Below are positions 1-28,567 of a DNA stretch of 64,000 nt, in pieces (within the stretch, counting starts at the first letter, position 1; the number at the start of each line of letters is the position of its first letter). The stretch spans positions 219,501 to 283,500 of the forward strand of contig NC_092612.1 in assembly GCF_047663525.1 (NCBI RefSeq), in the 5' to 3' direction. Made by a program: the position numbers and the translations under genes. Under the pieces are notes generated by a model. That model had not been told where the DNA came from and searched no databases. It saw only the letters and a program-made list of their open reading frames with translations. The stretch comes from Anas platyrhynchos (lineage: Eukaryota; Chordata; Aves; Anseriformes; Anatidae).

Positions 1-1070
1 TGCCCGGAGCCCCACCTGGGCGGCTCGGTTGGAAGCCCGAGGCGTTGCTGTTCCAGAAAGCTGTCGCCGTTTTTTTGAAGGCAGCCAAGTTCCATCCCCA
101 AATTCCCTCCCAGGAGGGGGCCCGGGGACACAGCGCTCGTCTCCTGGGGACGCCTTTGTCCTCCTCGACGCTCCCCAGCTCGTGCCGTGCCCCTGCCAGA
201 CCCCCAGAGCATCCCACAAGTCCTCAACCGCGAGGCAGAGCAGGTACTGGGAATGCTTTCAGCTCGAGGGGGCTCGAATTGAATCCGCAGGATCCCGTTA
301 CTGGGAGTGCCTGGAAGGCGCTGGCGCTGCATTCCTGCAGGATTCGTGACGCCCTGCGGACAGAAGGCAGCACTAGGACAGCGGGGCACAGCAACCGGCC
401 CATCTGTCCATCCGTCCGTGGAGAGGGAAGGAACAGCCCCAAACAGCGCACGTGGGACTAGACTCAGACCTGGGGACTTCCAGCAATCTCTGGGCACTGC
501 GGGACTTGGCAGATCCTCTTGCATCACGTGGCATCCTCGGTATAGTCCAGGCTGTGCTCACTTGTTCCTGGAGCACACGTTAGCTTTATAAACACATAAA
601 GATAGATAAATATATATAGATAGACCTGTATACACTCAGCTCAGTCCGCGTGGCTTTCCTGGCACTAGTCTGAACAAGCCTCCACTTCTCTCCAACCTTG
701 TATAAATCTATCCGTCCGCTGCTACAAAGGTCTCTTAAGCAATCCGAATGTTACCACCCCTGTTTTCTTACTGGTGTTTTTTTCCCAGCTCACACAAACT
801 GATGGCCCACTTCTAACCCAAGCCACTGTCCTTTCTTTGAAGGGTCTGCCAAGTCCCAGTGTCCCTGTTGCATCTAATACTGCCAGGATTGCGCAGTCCA
901 GATGCTTGGGCAATGCAGCTGTTAAAAAAAAAAAAAAAAAAAAAAAAAAGTAATGAGAGTAATGAGATATCTTAACCTGCATTTTCCTGGGAAATGAGGA
1001 GGGCCCTCACACCTCCTCTGCACTGCATCTCACTCACCCTCCATGAACCTCACCTGCCTCTGTCCTGCAG
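1..1070. other. 5' flank or intron of CTXND2, no gene recognised
   Basis: I see no convincing coding exon here. The open frames in the first 600 bases look like GC-rich chance frames. The stretch contains an AT-rich GATA/TATA-like patch near 595-630 and a 26-base A run at 924-949. It ends in a polypyrimidine tract and a CAG 3' splice site at 1068-1070 that starts the CTXND2 coding exon, so at least the right end is probably the intron upstream of that exon. Confidence 0.45.
924..949 (+). repeat. poly(A) tract
   Basis: An uninterrupted run of 26 A. A nine-base AGTAATGAG unit is repeated just after it. No retrocopy body was recognised upstream, so I treat it as a simple repeat. Confidence 0.8.
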
Positions 1071-1116
1071 AGATGCCCCTGGCAGCCTGGAACTCGGGGC
1101 CAAGCACCTGAGGGCC

Positions 1117-1281
1117 ATGGAGAACACCGTGCTGCCGCCAGCTGTTGACGTGGACAAGGGCTTCACCATGGCCTTTGTGGTGCTCGTCTGCCTCTTCCTG
1201 CTGGCCGTGGCGATGCGGTGCGCCAAGCTCGTCGTGGACCCCTACAGCACCTTCTCAGCCTCCACCTGGGAAGAGGAGTAG
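1117..1281 (+). CDS. CTXND2: CTXND2, cortexin domain containing 2 (54 aa single-pass membrane protein)
   Basis: The frame encodes 54 residues with the cortexin signature VDVDKGFTMAFVVL, a single hydrophobic membrane segment (about residues 18-34), then RCAKLVVDPYS and a short acidic tail. Cortexins are tiny neuronal-type membrane proteins of unclear function whose coding sequence sits in one exon. The start was chosen because GGGCCATGG is a good Kozak context and the N-terminus MENTV matches the family length. A 3' splice site ends at 1070, so 1071-1116 is 5' UTR. That UTR holds a 12-codon upstream ORF (1073-1111) in another frame, which could reduce translation. Its place directly before SETDB1 matches human CTXND2. 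The 3' UTR runs straight into an LTR at 1305. Confidence 0.88.
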   Translation: MENTVLPPAVDVDKGFTMAFVVLVCLFLLAVAMRCAKLVVDPYSTFSASTWEEE

Positions 1282-1304
1282 ATGAACCGCGCAGGTGTGC
1301 ACAG

Positions 1305-1737
1305 TGTAATAAGTGGTAGGAACCAAACCACTCTCAGAATAATCTTTATCAGAGCCAAGTTTATTAAGCAAGGATTCAAGCAGGCAAAACAGCGCTGGGC
1401 GGCTGCGGAGTCTCTGCTCCACCAACGGCACGCACCTCACCCCCGCCAGCATCCCCCTTTTATAGCCTGGTTGTTCAGGGTGTACGTGGCGTATCCTGGT
1501 ATGTCCTGCGGTTGCGTGTACTGTTGCTAGGGGGTCGTCTCAGACCTCCTGGTGGTCGTGAGGATGAAGGCCGTAGTCTTCCTCTGCGTTGCAGGTTGCG
1601 ATCTTGCTGAGCAAGCACTCTCCATGTTCTGATCAGGATGGGCAGCTGGAAACTCTCCAGCTATACAGGGTTGTCACAGCCCCCACAGGCTTTCCCCCCG
1701 GTTTGATTAACAAACTTATTATACAATATTTATTACA
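1305..1737 (-). mobile_element. Solo LTR of an endogenous retrovirus, reverse orientation
   Basis: This 433-base element starts TGTAATAA and ends TTATTACA, a perfect eight-base terminal inverted repeat with the TG...CA ends of retroviral LTRs. Read on the minus strand it has a TATAAAA box (complement of 1458-1464) followed about 100 bases later by AATAAA (complement of 1360-1365), the normal order of LTR signals. No internal retroviral region is attached and no clear target-site duplication remains, so it is an old fossil solo LTR. The family was not identified with certainty. It begins 23 bases after the CTXND2 stop codon. Confidence 0.72.
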
Positions 1738-1749
1738 TGTGGGGCCCCG

Positions 1750-2129
1750 CATCCCCCTGTGCCAGGCCCCACTACCCCCCCCCCCCTTCCCCGCTGCGTG
1801 CTCCGGGGCTCCCAGGGCCCTCATCGCCCCCGGGCTCGCCCCCCCCCGGGGCCCTACCCCCGCCGCCCCCTAGGTGGCAGCCCCGTGCATTTCCCGGGCC
1901 GCGGCCCCTTTAACGCGCCCCCCCCAGTCCCTCCTTTCGCACATGCGCCTTGGCTCGCCCTACCCTCGGGGCTTGGCGCGTGCGCAGTGCCGCGGCTCCC
2001 CCGCCGCGCCGGCCGGAGAGGGAGCGCTGCGCTCCTCGGGCTGCCGGTACCGGAAGTGACGTCCTGCTGCTTCCTGTCGGGTGCAGCGCCCCTCCCCCTT
2101 CCTCCCCCCGTTCCTCAGCCTCCTCCTCG
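1750..2129 (+). promoter_or_regulatory. SETDB1: SETDB1 CpG-island promoter and noncoding exon 1
   Basis: A GC- and CpG-rich stretch with no convincing coding frame and no TATA box. It holds a composite ETS/CRE site, CCGGAAGTGACGTC, at 2050-2063, typical of housekeeping promoters. A 5' splice site TCG|GTAACC at 2129/2130 is the likely end of noncoding exon 1. The next exon begins at 2571 after GTGGTTTCAG. The start of transcription cannot be fixed from sequence alone; the CpG island continues to about 2.5 kb. Confidence 0.65.
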
Positions 2130-2583
2130 GTAACCGGGGGCGGGCCCGGGGGCCGCGGAGGGGGCCGGGAGGGGCCCGGGGGCGGCCGAGCCGGGCCGAG
2201 GGGAACGGGGAGCCGTGGGGCGAGGCGAGGGGAGGGGAGGGGGCGACGAGTTCCCTACGTGGGGGGCGGGCCTGGGGCTGCAGGGCCCTGCGGAGGCCCC
2301 GGGCCGAGGCGCCTCAGGCAGCCTCCCGCGGCCCCCGTTCCCCAGCGCCGTCCCGCCGCCCGCCCCTCCGCGCACCCGGCGCTCCCAGCGGCGTTGGGGG
2401 GCCGGGGGAGGGGTCGTGGCTCGGAGCATCCCGGGGCTGGGAGTTACAACGGTCCGGGCCGCTGGCTTCCAAAAAACGGAGCTTGTGCTGTTGCCCGGGC
2501 TGTGCCTCGGGGAGGGCGTACTGCAGCCAGAGGGTCTCGCCGGGCGTTTCTCACCTGTCTGTGGTTTCAGGCGTGCAGCACAA

Positions 2584-19564
<16,981 letters not shown>

Positions 19565-20320
19565 GCCCACTGGTGCCCCCCAAGTGCTCTGGATCCCTGT
19601 TGACTGCTGGCCTGGTCCTAGCTTTCCCTTTGTGAGGGTAAAGTACTGTTTCTTCTGAGCAGAGAAGGGTGGTGGTTGTTTACTGGTGACTGTTACAAAG
19701 CTGGGTACCACGGCTATGAGTTCTCCTGTTCATTTGAAAATTGGATCATTAGCTGAACACGGACCAGAGCCTGGTGTAATGCACCTGGAGTGGCTGCAGT
19801 AGGGGGTAACACCCCAGCCAGCTACCTGATGCTGGGAGCTTTGGCTCCACTGTGTCCCATGGGCTACATTAGCCCTACACCAGTCTGATTTGTCTCAACA
19901 CCATAGAAAAGGGCATTTGCTGAGCTCTGATGTAGGACAGCTGATGGAGGTCCTTAGCTGTCACAAGCAGCTGTTACTGCTCTCTTCTAGCTCTACTGAA
20001 TTTAAGACAGAAACCATCAGGCAGCTCCAGCCTACACTGATGGTGCTGCTAGTCAAGTGTTTCCAGCAGGAAATGCTTTGTAGAGACTCGAGGGAAGCAC
20101 TTCAGCATTGGGATGGAGCTGTTGCTGTCCATGCAGCCTTGGGTCCGGACTGGGAGGGAAGTGACAAGGGTGAGGCTAAGCCGTGTAAGAATGGACCAGT
20201 CTGGGGGGTATAGCAATGCAAGTGAATTTGGGTGGAAAAAAGCATCTCTCCTCAGCTCTTAGCTCTTGTAAAAAAAATTGTTTTATTGTTAAAAAGCAAT
20301 AAAGTGTGTTTTTCTACTGA
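19565..20320 (+). other. SETDB1: SETDB1 3' UTR with AATAAA at 20298-20303
   Basis: The sequence after the SETDB1 stop has no coding signal and reaches an AATAAA at 20298-20303 followed by a GT/T-rich stretch, the expected cleavage context. This gives a 3' UTR of about 750 bases. Confidence 0.7.
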
Positions 20321-21500
20321 AAAAACTTGCTCAACTTTACCCCGACTTTTTGGCCACTTCAGTCTGTGTCATGAGGTGAAAGCAATGCCAAGGTTTGCTG
20401 TGGTGGCAGAACAGGGGTGAAAAAATTAACCTGCTGCAGCAAGGCCACCCCTCGTGCTGTCACTGTCCTGTCAGCTAACCACTGCTGTGAACTATGCTGG
20501 TACAACTGACACATCTCGCAGAACAAAAAGAGAGAGCAGGATTTCTACTTCCTTCAGCAGCTGCCTGCCAGCACTAGATGAGCCCAGACATGTTAAGATG
20601 TGCATAATCAGGGGCACGCAGAGGTCAAAAAGGTGTTTTCACCCTCCTTTCCTTATAGCACAACACTCACTACAGCGTCAGCTTCTTCACAAGGAGAAGC
20701 CAGTGCGAGGCTGGTGCTGGCAGGCAGGGAGGACGGGACAGCTGCCTGCCAGCCAGGGCCGGCTGCTGGATGTGGCACAAACACCACTACTGTGCTTTAC
20801 TTTCTCCAAGTACTGAGGTACAATTTTAGGTGTTCTTAGGGGTTGGGGTAGGGAGGAGGAGGGAAGGGCGTGTCCGAGGTTCAAGAATGTCAAGCAAACA
20901 CTGGCTAAAAGTGGCAGATTTTACAAACCAGATTGTTTGTAGAGCAAAACCACCTGGAGAAGCAATGGAGCAGCAGGAAGAGGGCCGCAGCTCTATGAGC
21001 AGGGCTCCAGCCACCGCTGTGTCCTCAGGCACCCGGCCTGAGGGCAGTGCTCAGCCTGCGTAGCTGCACTCCCGCAGGTGCCACACACACACTCCCCAGC
21101 CACCAATAAACGGGGTTGGGGGCGGGGGGGAGCAACCAGCAGCTTTCTGAGGCCTCAGTGAGCTCATGCCCAGCATTACAGTCCCACTGAATAGCAGCTT
21201 TGTGCTCCTGGTGGGGCACTGCAGGCAGCCACTCCGCTCCCTGTGGGGCCAGGGCTCCCACGCAGAGCAGCAGTCCGCTGAAGCAGCAGCAGCCCAAGCA
21301 CCAAGCAGGTTCTGAAGTTGGGGACAACTTTCAAAGCAGGAAAACAAACAAACAAACAAACCTCGAATTCTACCCAGTTTTAGCACTGCTCTACTGAAAG
21401 CTGAAGGGCTCAATGGTGTGGCATTGCTACAACGCCCCCCCTCCCCCCCCCCCCCCAAGACTGGGCTTGCCTTTCCAGCCACAGATGCTTCCCAGGCTTT
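20321..21500. other. Intergenic gap between convergent SETDB1 and CERS2
   Basis: No coding exon recognised on either strand. It contains an AATAAA near 21105 on the plus strand, which could be a distal SETDB1 site, a G-rich patch near 21118-21131 and a C-rich run near 21426-21456. Open frames here look accidental. Confidence 0.5.
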
Positions 21501-21518
21501 TTTTTTTTTTTTTTTTTA

Positions 21519-22723
21519 CAGAAGTTTATTAGTTTTTAACTTTTAATATATTTAACTTTTTTTTTTTTTCTTAAAAAAAAAAAATGCATTTTGGTCTGAT
21601 GTTGGTTAATGGTCCTTTTCCCCCACCCCTCCATGCTGGGAGGTCTCGCTGCATCCAGCACTGCGCACAGCAGACACGTGGATGTGTGAGGCAGAGCCAG
21701 GACTGGCTCCTTCCATCTTCCAAATAAATAGAAACAAAAATCAATCACAAATTTGTCCTGTTACAGCTGGGGAAGGGACCAGGAGAGGCCACAGAGAGGG
21801 ACACACTCTGCAATTGAAACCCATTTACAGAAGAGAAATGAGCGGATTAAAATCCTCTGCGAGACACGAGTAGTGACTAAACCCTACATCTTCCTTCCCG
21901 AGCACTCCCTAGTGTTGTCCAACAAGTCAGCCACTGAAATACCCAGGACTACTTCATCTGCTCCTTCCTCAGAGAGCTCTGAGAGTGGCAGAGCAGGGTC
22001 TGTGCCCACTTCTCCACCAACTCCCCCACCTTGAGCCTCCGTTGCTTGGTGCTAGCAACAAAGCCAGGCACAGGTCAGGGAAGGGGCTTTTCCAAACTGT
22101 TCTCACAGGGTTGGCAGCAGGGCAAAAACCTTTCCCCCAGAGCCCACACCCATCCCCGCAGGCAGAGCTGGCCCGGTTGCGCACCGGGAAGAGGCACAAA
22201 TGCCAACTGCAGAACACACTCCCCTCCAGCGAGGGGGATGGTCGGAAACCAGGGGCAGGGACTAACGCGGGGCAGGGCTCGAGCTCTGCACAGCTGGAGC
22301 TGGGCTCTCCAGCAACAGCCACTCCACAGGGCTGCAGGGAGGGGAAGGAGCCTTCCCAGAGGGGTGCTGGCAGCTGGAGAGGGAGCTGTCTGCACTCTGC
22401 CTGCCCCGGGGCACCATGGCAGATTAAGGCAGCAGGTAAAAGGCAGAAAGGGAATCAAGGGTGAGTGTGACACGGAGAAGCAGCGACCGCTGCCACCCCC
22501 AGAGCTGCAGCCCCTCCGGAGGAGGCGACGGAGGGAGCTGGAGGTCGAGATGGGCTCTCCAGGGTCCCAGTTTGCTCTGCCGGACCAGAGAAGGGAGAGG
22601 ATGAAGGGGACGGGGCCCCTGGTGCTACGTGAGGGTGGCGTGATGGGATTTGACATCTCACGGGTTTGGCCTCCGGCAGGGCCCCCAGCCGCCCCTGCCA
22701 GTGCAGACACGGGGCGAGGGTGC
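21519..22723 (-). other. CERS2: CERS2 3' UTR with AATAAA (complement of 21525-21530)
   Basis: Minus-strand sequence after the CERS2 stop. An AATAAA on the minus strand (plus-strand TTTATT at 21525-21530) is followed directly by a 20-base A run (plus-strand T, 21498-21517). Cleavage is probably near 21510. Plus-strand open frames across this region of up to 321 codons do not resemble any protein I know and lie opposite the UTR. Confidence 0.65.
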
Positions 22724-25700
22724 TCAGTCATTTTTGCGGTGATTGTTGTTGAGGACCGGGTGACCGTTGGACAGGGGCCCATTCTTTGCCATCTCCTCCT
22801 CCTCCTCCGAGTTGTCTGTCTCTTCGCGGTCACTCCTCTCATCTTCCACCACCTGTGGGGGGAGAGGAGAAGTGGGCAGATCAGTCAGCAGCAGCAGGGC
22901 AACATTTTCCTGCTGTACCTGAGGTTCCCTGATCCCAAACACTCCAGTTTTCTCTCCACCCCAATTATTCTCCAACAAGAACATAACAGGACTTAGGAAG
23001 CCACTCAGCTTCCTGGTTTGGGGTCCAAATCCAATAATGCCACCCCCAGCCTCCACCTTTTAACCCGGGGCAGACCCACACCATTCCCTTCGTCCCAAGC
23101 TGCACAAGCCAGGTTCAGATCCAGCCCCTGCAGCAGTACTGCCCTGCAACACGAGGGCTGCGAGCCACCCCCAGACCCCTGTCTTGCCTTTCCAGTTATG
23201 AACTTCTGGGCCATGCGGATGATGAGGTAGGCCCAGAAGATATGCAGCGACTGCAGCACCGCCATCATGAAGTTGAAGAAGTAGTAGCCGAAGAAGGCAG
23301 GGTAAAGATCCAGTGGATAAACCACTGTGCAGTGCATGATCCTGACAAAAGAATTAGCTCTGTTATGGCAGGGACTGGCCTCCCACACCCTGTGGGTATT
23401 CCCATCCCATGCCTCAGTTTCCCCACACCTTCACCAGCACCAACGCTCACCAAAAGGGCAGGATAACCAGGCGGGTGACAATGAAGACAGCAGCGAAGAC
23501 AATGAAGATGTTGTTGCACGTGTTCCTCCAGCCAGCATAGTTGAACATCTTGGCAGACTGAAGGGCACGGGGTGAGCGGCAGGGAGGGGACACAGGAGGT
23601 GGCCACGGCCATGCCTGTGGTGGTGGGGTTGGGGACATACCTCCAGCAAGTAGTCAGAAGAGTCGTGCAGGGCCATGATGAGCGTTCCTGCGCGGATGTA
23701 GTTGGCAAACCAGGAGAAGCTGATGAGGATGATGGTAGCAACATGGTGGATGATCTGCTCTTTGAAGTCCTGCGCCCAGGAAAGGGGGAGGGAGGACGGT
23801 TACACTGATCCTGCTCCAACCCCCAGCTCCCTGACATGCCTCTTGACCCCAAGACCCCCTCCAAGATCCTCCCAGGCAGCTGGTCTGGTCTCCCATGTCC
23901 ACTACAAACATGGAGAAAGCCCTGCCAAGACAACCCCACATCTGTCAGCCCTGCAAGTGGCCTGGCCACAGAGAGCCCCACAGCCCACCTTGCGCTTGAC
24001 ATCAGAAGCAATGCTGAAGAGCAGGGACCAGTAGAAGGAGAGCTCGATCATGTAGTACCAGTACTGGGAGGGCAGCATGCTCTGAAAGACAAAGGGACAG
24101 GTTGCAGGGGATCTTCCCTGTATTCCAGGGGGTTCATTCTCCCCTCCACAGGCATCAGCCAACACACACGGCTGCCAGAGACCCTCCCACAACCTGGGCA
24201 CCCTGATCCCTGCCTCTTATCAGCCAGGCAGCCCCTGAAGGCAGGAAGGGCTGTGGGATGAGGACTGGGATGGGGACGGGTGCTCACCTGGATGGGGTAT
24301 CCTTTCCAGACCTCCCGGAGATCATAGAACCAGGGCTTCTGTGGGAGGAGAGAGAGAGAGAGAAATGTTAGGTGGAGGCTGGGGGCCAATGGGGCCAGGC
24401 ACAGGAGAGGCCAGTACTTACATCCACTATGACAGCCATGCCAGCAATGAAAGCAATAAGGTAAAACGTGAATCGCCAACTGGAAAAAGGAAGCAGATGG
24501 TCCTCAGATGGGCACCGGGGTGAGGGAGGGACAAGGACAGACCCATCAGCCCCATATTCCACCCTCCCAGGGCAGCTCCCAGCCAAGTGGGTCCCCACAG
24601 CCCCATGCACCCCAGGGACATGGCAGTCCCCAGCGGCCAGCCCAAACGGTGACAGTGACTGCGGGGACAGGCGTGTGGTCTCACCTGGCCTCCCTGAACT
24701 TCTTGAGCAGGCTGGGCCGGTCCTGATTGCGGCGGCGCCGAAACCAGCGTTCCACCTGCCGCACTGTGCAGCCGCTCTTCTTGGAGAGCATTTCCACATC
24801 GGCCTAAGGCAGCAGAAATGTCAACACCATGCCACAATGCCCCTGCTCAGCCGCTTGCCTTCCCCCAGCCACAGAGCCCATTTCAGCCCCAACCACGCAC
24901 ACACACGCACACACACCTCACCTGCTTGGGGTGTTTGGTGGTGGCAGCATAGAACTTCTCCAGCACGGCATTGGGGGTAGCTTTTAACCTGATCTTCTCC
25001 TTGACGTTCAGCAGCCCAGCCAGTGGTGTGGCCACGTACCTGAGGAAGGAGCAGGAGCACACAAGGTGCCCCCACTTCTGTGACACATGGCTGACGCGGC
25101 CCCATCAAAGCCACCTGGGGACCCACAGCTACTCCATGCCTCAGTTTCCCCATCCCACTACTGTCTGGCCCTGCTACAGGCAGCATCTCCAGGGCAGGCT
25201 TTACCAGGGGGTATTCCCCAGGTCCCTCCCTCACCCCAGGGCTGGGGAACACCTTTGGACTAGGTACTGCCCCCCTCCCAGGCACAGCGCAAAGAGGCAC
25301 GGCTGTATCCGCCCCCTTCTCCTACCATTCCAACAAAGCCTCGTCTGTTCCCAGCCTCAGCTTGCCATTGTTTGCCCAACAAATCGCTCCTTAAATGCTG
25401 GGGCCTGCAGCCGACTGTGCCGTGATAAGGGCAGCAGAGGATGCACAAAGCCACGCTTGTGCAGGGCCACCGAGGGCAGATCCTGGGGCCTAAATCTGTG
25501 CTGGGGGTTAGCGACAGCCTGTGGACAGAGCTCCCAGCCTGCAGGGTGCTGCCGCCAGCTCTCAGGACTCCCAGGCTCGTTCGCCACCAAGGCTGAGGAC
25601 AGGGTGCCACCTCCAGGCGTTTGCCCTGCTTCTCCCCCGGCTAAGGCACCACAGCAGGTCCCCAGCCGCATGCCCATCCCCAGGGGTACAGCTATGGCTG

Positions 25701-25903
25701 GGCCAGGGAACCCGGGCAGGGAGCACTCACGTCTCAAAGAGGTGCCGGACGATGAGGAAGAGGAAGGCCAAGGGGATGGTGATGTAGAGGTCAGAGGCTT
25801 TGGCATACACTCGCCCATCGCGGTCCTCCAGGTCGGCCCAGGTGAGATTTGCCGGAAGCCAGAGCCGTTCCCACCAGAAATAGCTGTACAAGGTCTGAAA
25901 CAT
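22724..25903 (-). CDS. CERS2: CERS2, ceramide synthase 2 (376 aa, ten coding exons)
   Basis: An endoplasmic reticulum multipass enzyme joining very-long-chain (C22-C24) acyl-CoA to sphingoid bases to make dihydroceramide. Exons in gene order: 25731-25903, 24922-25039, 24685-24803, 24422-24479, 24288-24338, 23989-24081, 23641-23769, 23451-23557, 23188-23341, 22724-22852 (1131 bases, all in phase; human 380 aa). Seen: N-terminal [17 protein letters not shown], a homeobox-like segment with [16 protein letters not shown] (about 98-137), the Lag1p core with HH at 212-213 and HDSSD at 239-243, several hydrophobic membrane segments, the DERSDREE C-terminal motif and an acidic tail ending NNNHRKND. 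The start codon lies one base inside its exon, as expected for a gene with a noncoding first exon. The last intron has a GC donor (AAG|GCAAGA at 23188/23187). ANXA9, its human neighbour, is missing. Confidence 0.96.
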
Positions 25904-26299
25904 GCTGTGGGGAGAAAGAATTAAAGGAGATGATGAAGATGGCACCATCCCCATCCCCCAGAAGCACACGGCCACAAAGGACGTCCCCTCCCACCAGCCA
26001 CCGGGGCAGGAAGGGACAGTTTGGCCCCAGGGCTGGTCCCAGCCAGCCGGGTGTGGGGCTGGGGACAGCCAGGCTCAGAGCTGGGTGCACGACAAGCCAG
26101 CACCTCAGCCCCACACCGCTGAACCCATTCAGGTCCACAGGCAGCCCCAAGAGGATCAACCCCACGCCCAGAGCGGGAGCAGGGCCCGTCCTGGGGACCC
26201 CCCCGGCACACACAAGGCTCATGCAGCAAAACCACTCTGCGGTTGGCACTGGGGGAAGTGCCGCGGGCCTGAAAGGAGAAGCAGCGCTCGGTGCCGCCC

Positions 26300-28010
26300 A
26301 GAATAGGATCCCCGGTGCCTAAGTGCTGGACCCCAGCACCGCCGCCCTCTACACCTCCCCCGGGCGAGCGGAGCACGACCCAGAGAAGCAGGGCCGAGGA
26401 TGGGAGCCCGTGAGCGGGGACGCCCCTCTGCCTGGTGCCCCGCCTGGCCTTCACCTCGGCTCCCAGCAGCCGCAAGCCCCCCGTGAAGCCGCCCGGGGCC
26501 GGGGTCCATGGGGCAGCGAGGGTCTGCCTGCACCCCGGGCCGGCCGGGCGCTGGGCTGCGGCGAAGGGACTTTGCTCCGTGCGCCGGAGAGGTCAGCGGC
26601 TGATCATTAACCGGGGCGGGCTCCTGCCTGCGAGCCGCGGGACGGATCCTGGCACAGGCTGGAGGGAGGAACCTCGCTCCCGGTTCCAACATCGATCCCT
26701 GGCCCGCTTCCCGCGGCCTCAGCGGGGCACGCACCGAGGGGACGCGCACGGCCCCGTTACGAGGCCGCCAGGCCCAGGCCGGGCCAGCCCCGGGCTCGCC
26801 CCCCGCGTTCGGCCCCCGGCCGCCGGGAGGGGAAACGCGCGGCAGGGCGGGGGCAGGGGCAGGGGCAGGGGCGGGCGGCCCTGCACGCCCCGAGGGCGCG
26901 GGGTGAGGGATTGCATGGCCCGGGGCACAACGGGCGCCCTTGTGCCCGGCCCAGAAAAGCCGCGGCCCGGGACGCGACGGCCCCGGGACGCGACCCCCGG
27001 CCGGGGACTCGGGGCTCTCCTGCCCCGCGCTGCCGCCCGCCGGGCACGGGGCCGCGGCGCTCCCGTTCGCAGCCCCGGGAGCCCCGGTTCCGAACGGGAC
27101 TTTCGGGGAGGGACGAGCGGGTCGCCCCCCGGCCCCCCCTCCCCTCCCGGGGAAGAGGAAGCGCCGGGCCCCGTTTCGCAAGCGGCGCTCGGCCGGGCGA
27201 GGCCGCTGCTAGGGCCGGGCGGCAGCGGGCGGCGCGTAACGGGCCGGGCAGCGCCCGCGGGGCCGGGGCCGGGAACGCCGCGGAGGGGGCGGGCGGGACC
27301 CCGCGGGCCGGTCCCGAGCCACGAGGCCCCGGGGCGGGAGCGCCAGGGGAGGCCGCAGCGGGGGCACGGCCGGGCCCGGGCCACGCCGGCTCGGGGGGCG
27401 GCCGCTGCTTAACCCCGGGGACCGCTCGGTGCCCCCAGCTGGGGCCGGGAGCCCCGGTACCGGGGCGGGGGGGGGGGGGGGACCTGGGCCGCATCCCGCT
27501 CCCCCTCCCGCGGGGCTCTCCCGCTGCTTCCCAGCCCCGGGGGGGTCCCGCGGCGCTGCCCCAGCCCCGGCACCCGCTCGGGTCTCTGCCTCCGCCCGGC
27601 CCCGCCCCGGGGCTGCAAAAATGGCGAGATTCGGGCGGAAAGGAGGAACGCGAGGCCGGCCCGGCCCGGTCCCGGCCCGCCCCCGGCTTGCCCCCGGCCG
27701 CAGCCTCCCGGAGCGGGACCGGGGCCGCTCCGGCGCCGCAGGGTCCGAGCTCGCCCCTCCCGGTGCGGTCCCCTCGCCGCCGCCAGGCCGGGCCCCCGGG
27801 CTGGCTTCTGCCCCGCGGAGCCCGGCGGCGGCCGCCCCGCACCCGTGGCGCCGGGACCCGGCTCCCTCCCGCCCTCCCCCCGGCCCCACTCACGCCGCCG
27901 CCGCCGCCGCCCGGAGCCGCCCGGAGCCGCCGCCGCCTCGCGCTGCCGCCGCCGCCGCCCCCCCGCGCGCGCCCCGCGCCAGGCAGCGGGCGGGAGTGAC
28001 GTCACCGCCA
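26300..28010 (-). promoter_or_regulatory. CERS2: CERS2 CpG island, promoter and probable noncoding exon 1
   Basis: An extremely GC-rich stretch with dense CpG. On the minus strand a strong donor GGC|GTGAGTGG falls at 27894/27893, so a noncoding exon 1 probably spans 27894 to about 27990. A palindromic CRE TGACGTCA at 27997-28004 lies just upstream of it, and CCGCCG repeats lie within it. The large frames over 26.2-28.7 kb on both strands are GC-driven and show no protein family features. Confidence 0.65.
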
Positions 28011-28324
28011 ACGCCGACGGACGGCCCGGAGGGGAGCGGGGCCGCGGGGCGGGGCGGGGCCTCGAGGGGCGGGGCGGGGCCTCGCGGCAGGGGGCGGGGC
28101 CTCGGAGCCCCCCCCTCCCCCCCCCCCCCCCCGGCATCCCCGCCCGGGGGCCGCAGGAGCTGGGGGGGGTCCCCGCAGGCAGCCCCCAGCGGTCGCCCGC
28201 CCCGGCCCCCTCTCGCCTCCCCTCCCCGCCCCCCCCCGCAGCCCCTCCCCACCGGGGGGGCGCTCCCGGTTCCCCGCTGCCGGCCCCTCACGCCCCCCCC
28301 CGAGGCAGAGCACAGCACCCCGCA

Positions 28325-28567
28325 GGCGCTCCGGGCAGAGTCCTTTATTGGTACGGGCTAAGGCAGCGACTGGAAGGGGCCCCCCCGGCCGGGAGGGGCG
28401 GGGGGTACCCGGGGGTTCCTCACCCCCACGTTAAGGCCACGGGAAATACTGGGGGGGGGGGGCAGCCCTCGGCCCCCGCCCCCCTCCGGCTGCCCCCAGG
28501 GCCAGCGGCAGGACAGGGGGGGGCTCCGGCTGGTGCTCCCCCAGGAGGGGGGGGGTCCCGCTGGGCA
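28325..28567 (-). other. MINDY1: MINDY1 3' UTR with AATAAA (complement of 28344-28349)
   Basis: A short minus-strand 3' UTR. The AATAAA on the minus strand is about 220 bases after the stop. Transcription would end only about 320 bases before the CERS2 CRE, so the two genes are in tight tandem. Confidence 0.7.

Noticed and set aside
924-949. Long A runs here and at 32456 and 35141 as tails of processed retrocopies
   Set aside because: No gene-like sequence precedes them and no target duplications were found; they are simple repeats.
22031-22996. A 321-codon plus-strand frame opposite the CERS2 3' UTR and last exon
   Set aside because: Overlaps the antisense of a secure coding exon; no recognisable family.
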